Shown here: in pieces, positions 12,674 to 20,622 of the stretch
How positions within the stretch are numbered: position 1 is the stretch's first letter
Layout of the letters: every line of letters starts with the position of its first letter
Assembly: GCA_020063545.1 (NCBI GenBank)
Contig: JAGUUF010000052.1
Coordinates: forward strand, 1-25,040
Direction of reading: 5' to 3'
From: Cytophagales bacterium
GTDB taxonomy: Bacteria > Bacteroidota > Bacteroidia > Cytophagales > Cyclobacteriaceae
Length of the DNA: 25,040 nucleotides
The notes under the pieces: generated by a model
Seen by the model: only the letters and a program-made list of their open reading frames with translations
The model's database searches: none
Told to the model about the DNA's origin: nothing
Program-made: the position numbers and the translations under genes

Positions 12674-14742
12674 GCTACCTGCATCTTCACAGGAAGTTTA
12701 ACAATAAATTCGCTGCCTTTACCGGTTTGCGAGTTCAATTTAATGCTCCCGTTAAGCCGGTCAACCAGTATTTTTACAATAGCCAGGCCCAACCCGTTTG
12801 AACTTTCTCCACCGGTTGGCCTTGCACTGAGTTTTTTAAATTTCTGGTAAAGAAATTTTTTGTCCTCTTCGCTGAAGCCCGGGCCCTGGTCTTTAACTGC
12901 AATGTAGAACACATCGCTTTCCTGCATGATCGAGATCGTGACAGTTGATTGCGCAGGTGAAAACTTTATGGCGTTGGAAAGCAGGTTATCCACAATCCGG
13001 GTAACGTAATCGAAATCGGTGGTAACCTCACCAACTGCTCCGGTCGCAACCAGCTCGATTTTTTTGCTGCCGGCTGCATGCCGGAAGGCATTTACCCGAT
13101 CGGCTATAAGCTGATCCAGATTAAAAGTTGAAAAACCGGGTTCGCGGTTAACATCCAGTGAATTGACATCCAGCAAGTCAGTAATAAGATCAAGGCCTGC
13201 CCGTGTAGAATCCAGCATCAGTTCGAGATACTTTTTTTGCGCTGCTGTTAACGACCCTTCCATTTCAATAAGGCTGCCCAGCCCGCGTATGCGGTTAAGG
13301 GGTGATTTCAAATCGTGGGCAACAATATTCATGAGGGTGTCCTTCTCATGGTTCAAATCGGAAAGCTCACGGTTGTGTCGGGCAAGTTGCTCGTTCTGGC
13401 GGATAATTTCTTTTCGTTGCGCTTCAATTTCTGCATTTTGAATCATTAAGCGTTCGGCTGTTTCCTTACGCTTCTTCGTATTGCGCCATTGCATAAACAC
13501 CACCAGGCTTACAAAAAAAACAACGACATAAAGTATAATATTCTGAAGCCGTTGCTGCCTGATAACCGATTCATTTTGCGAGGCAAGTGCTTTAAGCTGC
13601 TCGTTCTCGCGCTCCTTTTTTTCAATCTCCAGCTGAAACTGCAGTTTTTCAATTTCCCTGGCCAGGTCAACGCTTACCAGCGACTCTTTCAACACAAGGT
13701 ACTGATTGATGTAGCGGGTGGCCTCATCTTTATTGCCTGCTTGTTCATATATCTTTCCTAAGTAAAAATTGGCATCGCGCTTTAAATCCAGGTGAACGTT
13801 GGATTCCAGGCTAATCACTTGCTTCAGATGCGGAATGGCATCGCTGTATTCTTTCAGCTGGTAATGAACGTTCCCCATCAGCAGGTTAGCGCGGGGCATT
13901 AGCCGAAGGTTTTTGGTTTTAACCACCATGGTGTAGGCCAGGTGCGCCAGGCTGTCGGCCTTTTTATAATTTCCGCTTTTTACCAGGAATTCGGCCCATC
14001 CAATCCGTATCTCAGCAAGACTGATGTTATCTTCAATCCGTTGAGAAATGGAATCGGCCTGCTCAAAACAGCGATTGGCTTCGTCCAACCTCTTTAATTC
14101 GCTGTAAACCAAACCAAGTTCTGAGAGTGCTGAAAGAAGTGTTCGCAGCTCGCCCACCTTTTTACGCAGGTTATAGGCTTTGAGCGACATATCAAGCGCC
14201 TTATTGAAATCGTTCTGCGACTTATAAATGTTGGAGAGGCTCCGGTAAACGTAAGCCAGACCGGTAGGCTCTTGTATCACTTCAAAAATCTGAAGCGCGC
14301 GTATCAGGTATTCATACGCCCCCGTATAATCGCCCTGATCAAAAAACAGCCGTCCGAAATTATTATATCCATAGGCAAGCTGAACCGAATCGTTTTGTTG
14401 CTGGGCTACTTCAATGGCCCGGGTATGGAAATCAAACGAAGATTTATAGTCGCCTTTATAAGCTTTTGCAAGGCCGATAAAACTAAGCGGCTTGGATAAC
14501 TCCTTTGGTAAATTAAGTTCCTGGCCTATTTCAAATGCACGCGTACAGTACCATATGGTGCTGTCCGGGTAGGATAACCGGTAAGCAAACCCGATATCGT
14601 TCAGTAAACTAAACTGCTTCTGCTTGTCCACCCTGGCAAGCAGGCTCCGAAGGCTGTCAATACGCGAAATCTGCTGCCCTGAAACAGTTGTTGAGAAAAC
14701 AGTGACGATGCAAAAAATTGCAAAAGCAGCCCAAAAACGCAT
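12670..14742 (-). CDS. TPR-containing membrane sensor histidine kinase
   Basis: A 690-residue sensor kinase. I take ATG 14742, since the upstream in-frame start is a TTG at 14766 that would lie within the promoter. Order: signal peptide (1-23, ending VSG-QQ); an extracytoplasmic array of about seven tetratricopeptide repeats (about 45-350); a coiled-coil stretch; one transmembrane segment (about 401-419); a second coiled coil (425-465); HisKA with NIVAHDLKSPLNRIRGLGS (phospho-acceptor His476); and HATPase_c with DNLLSNAIKFSP (N box), KDQGPGF (G1) and SSNGLGLAIVK (G2). The kinase core looks intact. No response regulator is adjacent, so it is an orphan here; in Bacteroidetes such TPR kinases often are. 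The signal is unknown. Confidence 0.93.
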   Translation of the reverse strand: MRFWAAFAIFCIVTVFSTTVSGQQISRIDSLRSLLARVDKQKQFSLLNDIGFAYRLSYPDSTIWYCTRAFEIGQELNLPKELSKPLSFIGLAKAYKGDYKSSFDFHTRAIEVAQQQNDSVQLAYGYNNFGRLFFDQGDYTGAYEYLIRALQIFEVIQEPTGLAYVYRSLSNIYKSQNDFNKALDMSLKAYNLRKKVGELRTLLSALSELGLVYSELKRLDEANRCFEQADSISQRIEDNISLAEIRIGWAEFLVKSGNYKKADSLAHLAYTMVVKTKNLRLMPRANLLMGNVHYQLKEYSDAIPHLKQVISLESNVHLDLKRDANFYLGKIYEQAGNKDEATRYINQYLVLKESLVSVDLAREIEKLQFQLEIEKKERENEQLKALASQNESVIRQQRLQNIILYVVVFFVSLVVFMQWRNTKKRKETAERLMIQNAEIEAQRKEIIRQNEQLARHNRELSDLNHEKDTLMNIVAHDLKSPLNRIRGLGSLIEMEGSLTAAQKKYLELMLDSTRAGLDLITDLLDVNSLDVNREPGFSTFNLDQLIADRVNAFRHAAGSKKIELVATGAVGEVTTDFDYVTRIVDNLLSNAIKFSPAQSTVTISIMQESDVFYIAVKDQGPGFSEEDKKFLYQKFKKLSARPTGGESSNGLGLAIVKILVDRLNGSIKLNSQTGKGSEFIVKLPVKMQVA

Positions 14743-14763
14743 TAATGGAGTATTTTTCAAGCG

Positions 14764-14793
14764 CAAAGGTAAGGATTACCGTGCAGACAGCAA
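14764..14793 (-). promoter_or_regulatory. Promoter of the TPR histidine kinase
   Basis: Reading the minus strand, TTG (14793-14791) is followed by exactly 19 bases and TACCTTTG (14771-14764), an excellent match to the Bacteroidetes consensus. The predicted transcript starts only about 15 bases before the ATG at 14742, which supports that start over the upstream TTG. Confidence 0.65.
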
Positions 14794-14814
14794 TTTTGGG
14801 GTATTAACTCCGCG

Positions 14815-16041
14815 TTAATCCGATTCCACAAAATCCAAATCCTTACCAAAGGTCTCACTCAGAAAAGCAAGGGAAACCAGTGCAATAATGATGGTGGCAA
14901 TACCGACCATCAACGCACCCGAAATAATTCCGTACGAATCGCGCAAAAACTTAAATGCAAAGGTTAACGGCACAACCGTTCCCCTTATAAAGTTAGGAAC
15001 CGATGTGGCCACCGTTGATCGCAGGTTAGTACCAAACTGTTCGGCTGCAATGGTAACGAACAGCGCCCAGTACCCAACGCCAAACCCAAGAAAGAAACAG
15101 GTGAGGTAAAAGAATGAGGTTGACTTAACCGGGGCTGCCAGGTATAATAAAATAAAAGCAAGGGTGAGAACTATATAAACCCGTACAATCCGTTTGCGCG
15201 ATCGGAACCATTGGCTGAACAACCCACTACTCAAGTCGCCAGCCACCAGCCCCAGGTAACTGAACATCACCGCATCACCCGCAACAATTGGCCCGGGTAT
15301 TCCAAGGTGTGCAGAAAACTCCGGTGAAAACGTAATCAGGATACCAATGGTAAACCAGATGGGCAAGCCAATAAGAATACAATTGATAAACCGTTTAAAC
15401 CGGTCGGCATTCGTAAACAATTGCAGAAAGTTTCCGCGCGCAACCGCCTTTTCTTTCAATTGCACAAACATGCCCGATTCAAACACGCTGATACGGGTAA
15501 TGAGCAACATCAGCCCAAGCCCCCCGCCAATAAAATACGATACTTGCCAATCGAACTGCTTGGCAATGAAGTTGGCCATAACCGCTCCCAATAAACCCAC
15601 ACTGGCCACCAGGGTGGTGCCATACCCCCGTAACCGGGTTGGCAGCACTTCCGATACCAGCGTAATGCCGGCACCCAGTTCACCGGCCAATCCAATGCCC
15701 GCTATAAACCGAAGCCATGCATATTGCTCAACCGTGGTAACAAAACCATTGGCAATATTGGCCAGTGAATACAACAAAATAGATCCAAACAAAACCGAGA
15801 GCCGCCCCTTCTTATCGCCCATAATACCCCAGATGATGCCGCCCAGCAACAGGCCGGTCATCTGTACCCTAAGCAAAAATTCACCCTGGTTAAACTGCTC
15901 GGCCTGTGGTACACCCAATGCCGCCAGGCTTGGAATACGAACGATACTGAACAACAGCAGATCGTAGATATCAACAAAATAGCCGAGGGCCGCTACAATT
16001 ACCGGAATGCTGAAAAGCTTCCGCAAGTCGCCAGGTTGCAT
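14815..16041 (-). CDS. MFS transporter, metabolite:H+ symporter-like
   Basis: A 408-residue integral membrane protein with about 12 hydrophobic segments. The first helix contains GYFVDIYDLLLF with two acidic residues (Asp24, Asp27), as in metabolite/aromatic-acid:H+ symporters and sugar porters, and the loop after helix 2 has the MFS motif A as GDKKGRLSVLFGS (75-87). A second family block is SEVLPTRLRGYGTT in the first half, mirrored by AAEQFGTNLRSTVATSVPNF in the second, which is typical of the MHS branch. These import organic acids, osmolytes or sugars with protons. The substrate is not predictable here; adjacent genes give no clear hint. It lies 72 bases upstream of the histidine kinase on the same strand, but that gene has its own promoter. 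Confidence 0.88.
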   Translation of the reverse strand: MQPGDLRKLFSIPVIVAALGYFVDIYDLLLFSIVRIPSLAALGVPQAEQFNQGEFLLRVQMTGLLLGGIIWGIMGDKKGRLSVLFGSILLYSLANIANGFVTTVEQYAWLRFIAGIGLAGELGAGITLVSEVLPTRLRGYGTTLVASVGLLGAVMANFIAKQFDWQVSYFIGGGLGLMLLITRISVFESGMFVQLKEKAVARGNFLQLFTNADRFKRFINCILIGLPIWFTIGILITFSPEFSAHLGIPGPIVAGDAVMFSYLGLVAGDLSSGLFSQWFRSRKRIVRVYIVLTLAFILLYLAAPVKSTSFFYLTCFFLGFGVGYWALFVTIAAEQFGTNLRSTVATSVPNFIRGTVVPLTFAFKFLRDSYGIISGALMVGIATIIIALVSLAFLSETFGKDLDFVESD

Positions 16042-16055
16042 GGGTAAAATTTCCC

Positions 16056-16086
16056 TGAAAATAGAGGTCTTTTGCCAAACTCAAAA
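16056..16086 (-). promoter_or_regulatory. Possible promoter of the MFS gene
   Basis: On the minus strand, TTTTG (16086-16082) is followed by 18 bases and TATTTTCA (16063-16056). This keeps TAnnTT of the -7 consensus but misses the final TG. It is 15 bases before the ATG at 16041. Weak match. Confidence 0.3.
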
Positions 16087-16186
16087 TTCTATGCAGCGAT
16101 TATAAAGCTTTATCTGCCACTGATAGAAAAGTAGGCGGGCAATTCATAACTTAAGCCTAATCTCACGCAACTAAAATCCATATCCT

Positions 16187-19100
16187 ATGAAAAAGCATTA
16201 CCTCATACTTCTCTGTATGCTGGCCGTCTGGCCGACTGTTTATGCCCAGAAAAAACCGGCATCATCAACGGCAGCTACCGTTACCTACGACCCTAAGCTG
16301 TACCAGGCACTGGAGTGGCGAAGCATTGGCCCCTACCGGGGTGGCCGATCGGCTGCTGTTACCGGTGTACCCGGCAAAGCAAACCTCTTTTATTTCGGAG
16401 CTACCGGTGGCGGTGTTTGGCGTACCACGGATGCCGGCAACACCTGGGAAAACATCTCTGATGGATTCTTTGGCGGATCGATTGGAGCAGTTGCCGTAAG
16501 CGAGTGGGACAATAACGTGATTTATGTTGGCGGTGGCGAAAAAACTGTGCGTGGTAACGTGTCATACGGTTATGGCATGTGGAAATCGGTGGATGCCGGT
16601 AAAACATGGACACAGATTGGATTAAAAGATTCCCGGCACATACCCCGTGTACGCATCCATCCAAAGAACCCCGATATCGTGTATGCTGCAGTACTTGGTG
16701 ATTTGTTCAAATCATCGGAAGAACGGGGCGTTTATAAATCTGTTGATGGCGGTAGAACATGGAAACGTACCTTGTTTGCCAATGCCGATGCCGGGGCAGT
16801 TGACCTTTGTTTCGATCCGAACAACCCCCGTGTAATGTACGCCTCTACCTGGCGTATTCGCAGAACGCCTTACAGTCTTGAGAGCGGTGGTGAAGGCTCA
16901 GCCATGTGGAAAAGCACTGATGGAGGTGATACCTGGAGTGAACTAACCAGGAATGAAGGCTTGCCCAAAGGCACCTGGGGTATAGTGGGCATCAGTGTTT
17001 CACCAGTAAACTCCAACCGTGTTTATGCCATCATCGAAAACGAAAATGGCGGTGTGTACCGAAGTGATGATGCCGGTAAAACCTGGCGCAAAATGAATGA
17101 CGACCGTAACCTGCGCCAACGAGCCTGGTATTATACACGCATTTATGCCGACACCAAAGACGAGGATATGGTATATGTGGTGAATGTTTCGTATCACCGC
17201 TCGAAAGACGGAGGCCGCACCTTCCAGTCGTTTAACGCACCCCATGGCGACCACCACGATTTGTGGATAGCACCCGAAGACAACCAGCGAATGATTATTG
17301 CCGATGATGGTGGAGCCCAGGTAAGTTTTGACGGTGGCGAAAACTGGTCAACCTATATGAACCAACCCACAGCCCAATTTTACCGGGTAACTACCGACAA
17401 TGCATTTCCCTACCGCATTTATGGCGCCCAGCAGGATAACACAACCGTTCGGATTTACCACCGCACCGATGGTTTTGCCATTACAGAAAGCGATTGGGAA
17501 ATAACTGCCGGCAGTGAAAGCGGTCACCTGGCGCCCGACCCGGCCGATTCGGAAATTGTTTATGGCGGCAACTACGGTGGCCTGCTCGAAATGGAAAACC
17601 ATCGTACCAAAGAAAGCCGCGCGGTAAACGTGTGGCCGAATAACCCCATGGGCCACGGAGCTGAAGACATGAAGTACCGCTTCCAGTGGAACTTCCCCAT
17701 CTTCTTCTCACCGCACAACCCTAAAAAACTGTACACCACCTCTAACCACGTACACGTTACCTACAATGGCGGGCAATCGTGGGAAACCATCAGCCCTGAC
17801 CTTACCCGAAACGATAAATCGAAACTTGGCCCATCAGGCGGTCCTATCACCAAAGACAACACCAGCGTTGAATACTACTGTACCATTTTCGCTGCCGGTG
17901 AGTCGCCTTACGAAAAAGATTTTATCGTTACCGGATCGGATGACGGCCTCATCCACGTAACTACCGATGGCGGCAAGGAGTGGAGGAATGTTACTCCTAA
18001 AGACATGCCCGAGTGGATGATGATTAACAGCGTGGAGTTTGACGCGCACCAGAAGGGTGGAATTTATATTGCCGGTACCCGCTATAAACTGGGCGACTAT
18101 CAGCCTTACCTGTACAAATCGAAAGACTACGGAAAAACCTGGACAAAGATTACAGCTGGCATTGACCCCGGCCATTTTACGCGTGTGCTCCGGGCCGACC
18201 CTAAACGTAAGGGGTTACTCTATGCCGGCACGGAATCGGGCATGTACATTTCGTTCGATGATGGAGCCAGCTGGAAATCTTTTCAACTGAACCTCCCTAT
18301 CGTACCGATTACCGACCTCGCCATAAAAAATGACAACCTCATTGCCGCTACGCAGGGAAGAAGTTTCTGGTTGATTGATGACCTCACGCCCCTTCACCAG
18401 TTAACCGACCAGGTGGCAGCATCTGAATCGTACCTGTTTAAACCTATGCCCAGCTACCGGATGGGCCCAGCTTTCAGTTTTGGGCGCGCACCAAGAACAG
18501 CCGGGCAAAATCACCCCGGTGGTGTTATGGTTCATTATTACCTCAAGGACACCACCAAAGCACAGGTGAGTCTTGAGTTTTTGCAGGCGGATGGCAAGCT
18601 CATTAAGAAGTTTTCAACCAAACCCGACCTTAAGGCCAAAGAAGAAAAACTTACCCTGAAGCAACCGGGCATGAACCGCTTTAACTGGAACATGCGCTAC
18701 CCCAATGCCGAATCTTTTGACGGCATGATCTTGTGGGCAGCTTCGCTTAACGGCCCGCGCGCGTTGCCCGGGGCATACAAAGTAAGGTTAACTGTAAATG
18801 GTAAATCCATGGAAACGGATTTTGAAATCCTGAAAGACCCACGGTCAACCTCTACCGATGCCGACCTGAAAGCCCAGTTCGATTTTGTTCAGGAAGTACT
18901 CGCCAAAGTAAGTGAAACCCATGTGGCCATTAAAAAAATACGGCAAGCCCGTGAACAAATTAACCGTGCCATTGACCCGGTTAAAGACCAGAAAGAAGCT
19001 ATGAAAGATGTACTGGATAAAGCCAAGGACATTCAGGATGGTATGAAAACAATTGAAGAAACGCTGTACCAGACTAAAAACCGAAGCAACCAGGATCCGC

Positions 19101-19324
19101 TTAACTTCCCGATTCGGCTAAACAACAAACTGGCCCATCTCAACTCGCTTGCCGGTAACGGCAACAGCCGGCCTACCGACCAGATGGTGGCATATAAAAA
19201 TGAGATAACAGCCGAAATCAACAAACACCTGGAAGCACTTAATAAAATTTTCAGGGAAGATATCCCCGCCTTCAATGCCCTGGTAAAACAGAAAAACATT
19301 GATGCCGTAGTGCTGAAAGATTAA
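16187..19324 (+). CDS. Large secreted Asp-box (BNR/sortilin-like) beta-propeller protein
   Basis: A 1045-residue exported protein with signal peptide 1-20 (cleavage VYA-QKK). Residues 45-740 contain at least eleven Asp-box motifs of the form S/T-x-D-x-G-x-T-W (for example TTDAGNTW at 80-87, SVDAGKTW, SVDGGRTW, STDGGDTW, SDDAGKTW, SKDGGRTF, SFDGGENW, TYNGGQSW, TTDGGKEW, SKDYGKTW, SFDDGASW). These indicate one ten-bladed or two smaller propellers, as in VPS10/sortilin and sialidase-like families. A beta-rich domain with MNRFNWNMRYP and PGAYKVRLTVNG follows (about 800-890), then a charged helical tail (900-1030). Such proteins are often labelled glycosyl hydrolase, but no catalytic residues can be assigned. 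There is no C-terminal type IX sorting domain or lipobox. It ends in a strong terminator. Confidence 0.88.
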   Translation: MKKHYLILLCMLAVWPTVYAQKKPASSTAATVTYDPKLYQALEWRSIGPYRGGRSAAVTGVPGKANLFYFGATGGGVWRTTDAGNTWENISDGFFGGSIGAVAVSEWDNNVIYVGGGEKTVRGNVSYGYGMWKSVDAGKTWTQIGLKDSRHIPRVRIHPKNPDIVYAAVLGDLFKSSEERGVYKSVDGGRTWKRTLFANADAGAVDLCFDPNNPRVMYASTWRIRRTPYSLESGGEGSAMWKSTDGGDTWSELTRNEGLPKGTWGIVGISVSPVNSNRVYAIIENENGGVYRSDDAGKTWRKMNDDRNLRQRAWYYTRIYADTKDEDMVYVVNVSYHRSKDGGRTFQSFNAPHGDHHDLWIAPEDNQRMIIADDGGAQVSFDGGENWSTYMNQPTAQFYRVTTDNAFPYRIYGAQQDNTTVRIYHRTDGFAITESDWEITAGSESGHLAPDPADSEIVYGGNYGGLLEMENHRTKESRAVNVWPNNPMGHGAEDMKYRFQWNFPIFFSPHNPKKLYTTSNHVHVTYNGGQSWETISPDLTRNDKSKLGPSGGPITKDNTSVEYYCTIFAAGESPYEKDFIVTGSDDGLIHVTTDGGKEWRNVTPKDMPEWMMINSVEFDAHQKGGIYIAGTRYKLGDYQPYLYKSKDYGKTWTKITAGIDPGHFTRVLRADPKRKGLLYAGTESGMYISFDDGASWKSFQLNLPIVPITDLAIKNDNLIAATQGRSFWLIDDLTPLHQLTDQVAASESYLFKPMPSYRMGPAFSFGRAPRTAGQNHPGGVMVHYYLKDTTKAQVSLEFLQADGKLIKKFSTKPDLKAKEEKLTLKQPGMNRFNWNMRYPNAESFDGMILWAASLNGPRALPGAYKVRLTVNGKSMETDFEILKDPRSTSTDADLKAQFDFVQEVLAKVSETHVAIKKIRQAREQINRAIDPVKDQKEAMKDVLDKAKDIQDGMKTIEETLYQTKNRSNQDPLNFPIRLNNKLAHLNSLAGNGNSRPTDQMVAYKNEITAEINKHLEALNKIFREDIPAFNALVKQKNIDAVVLKD

Positions 19325-19343
19325 CCCCGGTTTTGGCAACCGT

Positions 19344-19384
19344 AATGAAGAGGCTGTCTCAAAAGGATAGCCTCTTCATTTTTT
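19344..19384 (+). terminator. Strong intrinsic terminator after the propeller gene
   Basis: AATGAAGAGGCT (19344-19355) and AGCCTCTTCATT (19369-19380) form a perfect 12-base stem around a 13-base loop, and the plus strand continues into six T residues (19379-19384). It begins 20 bases after the stop at 19324. It also lies just past the stop of the convergent 58-residue gene but lacks a T-run in that direction. Confidence 0.9.
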
Positions 19385-19559
19385 ATAATTTGATTATCCT
19401 TCGGCTAACGAGGTACCACGCCACCGGGCCGAGCAGCGGCAGTAACAAAATAATAACAATCCAAAGTAAACGCTTCTCCATGGATGTTTCCCGGTTCCAT
19501 ACGTCAATGATAGCCAGTACATCAATCAGAATAATTAAAATGTAGAATAAACGTCCCAT
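19383..19559 (-). CDS. 58-residue PLDc_N-type small membrane protein
   Basis: A short gene found by translating the minus strand between the propeller terminator and the OmpA gene: ATG at 19559, TAA at 19385-19383. It encodes two hydrophobic helices, MGRLFYILIILIDVLAIID (1-19) and LLWIVIILLLPLLGPVAWYL (31-50), separated by a polar turn WNRETSMEKR and followed by SRRIIKL. The second block matches the N-terminal membrane domain that precedes phospholipase D nucleases (PLDc_N: W-x-hydrophobic-L-P-hydrophobic-G-x-hydrophobic-Y then a basic end). This domain also occurs alone in many Bacteroidetes. Function is unknown. It begins 2 bases after the OmpA stop codon, so it is very probably co-transcribed and translationally coupled. 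Confidence 0.8.
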   Translation of the reverse strand: MGRLFYILIILIDVLAIIDVWNRETSMEKRLLWIVIILLLPLLGPVAWYLVSRRIIKL

Positions 19560-19561
19560 AG

Positions 19562-20512
19562 TTAATTGGTTTCAAGTATTCTGAACAGTTCATCTAAATT
19601 GGGTGTGATGATTATCTCCGTTCGCCTGTTTTTTTGCCGATTCTGAGGGGTGTCATTGGCGGCAAGCGGGGTAAACTCTCCCCTGCCCGATGCGGTAATT
19701 TGCTTTGGCGAAACCCCGGCCTTGGTAAGGATTTTGGTTATGGCAGTTGCGCGCATTACACTTAAATCCCAATTGTCCTGCATATACTGCGATTTCTTTG
19801 AGATGGGCACATTGTCGGTATGGCCTTCTACCATAATGTTAATATCGCGCTGATCTTTTATAGCTTTGGCCAATTGCTGCAAAGCGGTTACACCCTTTGC
19901 ATCAACTTCGGTACTGCCGCTGGCAAACAGCAATTGTTCGGCAAGCGAAACATACACCTTGCCATTCTTGATGTTCACCGTCAGGTCGTTCTCCTTGAAA
20001 TTAAGCAACGCATTTGAAATTCTGTTTTTAAGATCATTAACCGCCTTATCCTTGGCTGCCAGTACCGCTTCCAGTTCCCTTACTTTTTTTTCACGTTCCG
20101 AAAGGCTGGTACTCAGCGAGTCGTTCATTCTTCGTGTGCGCTCCAGGCTGGTTTGTATGGCCAGCAGTTGCTCCTGTTGCTGGGCCATATCGCGGTTAAG
20201 TTTGCCGCTGCTGGTAAGCAGGTTTTTATAGTACGCATTCAGTTTATCATATTCATTATTCAACTCAGCCAGCCGGGCCGACCTGGACTTCAGATCCGTG
20301 CCGAGGATTGTGGTATCAGCAGCCAGTTGTTTAACTTTTTCATCTAATGCAGCCAACTCCTGATTGGCCTTTTCCAATTGCTGGTTGCGTTCGGCAAGGT
20401 CGGCCTCCAGTTTAACTTTTTGCGCCAGCATATCGTCATATTTCTTCTTGGTAACCACACAGGATGAGAATACGAGGGGAAGAACAAGTAATGCGGTGAT
20501 TGTACGCTTCAT
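19562..20512 (-). CDS. OmpA-family lipoprotein with long coiled coil
   Basis: A 316-residue outer-membrane lipoprotein. I use ATG 20512, which gives a standard lipoprotein signal with lipobox FSSC (Cys18). The in-frame upstream start is a GTG at 20551 and would place 13 odd residues ahead of the signal. Residues about 25-180 are heptad-rich coiled coil with many E, K, Q and L; residues about 195-310 are an OmpA/MotB peptidoglycan-binding domain with LLFASGSTEVD, VEGHTDNVPI, DLSVMRATAI and the terminal NRRTEI block. It probably links outer membrane to cell wall. Absence of an eight-stranded barrel makes it a Pal/YiaD-like tether rather than a porin. It is followed by the 58-residue membrane protein 2 bases later. 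The SDR gene is divergent, 110 bases away. Confidence 0.92.
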   Translation of the reverse strand: MKRTITALLVLPLVFSSCVVTKKKYDDMLAQKVKLEADLAERNQQLEKANQELAALDEKVKQLAADTTILGTDLKSRSARLAELNNEYDKLNAYYKNLLTSSGKLNRDMAQQQEQLLAIQTSLERTRRMNDSLSTSLSEREKKVRELEAVLAAKDKAVNDLKNRISNALLNFKENDLTVNIKNGKVYVSLAEQLLFASGSTEVDAKGVTALQQLAKAIKDQRDINIMVEGHTDNVPISKKSQYMQDNWDLSVMRATAITKILTKAGVSPKQITASGRGEFTPLAANDTPQNRQKNRRTEIIITPNLDELFRILETN

Positions 20513-20622
20513 ACGTTTAAAAAATGGTTGCGTAAATATCGAAAGAAACACGGGAAATAAAAGCCGGTACAGTAATCAGGCTGATGCAGATTCTGCTAAC
20601 TTAAAGCAAAACTTTAATACGT

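Noticed and set aside
16147..16154. TAACTTAA as the -7 box of the propeller gene.
   Set aside because: It lacks the final TTTG of the consensus and no -33 element sits at the right spacing.
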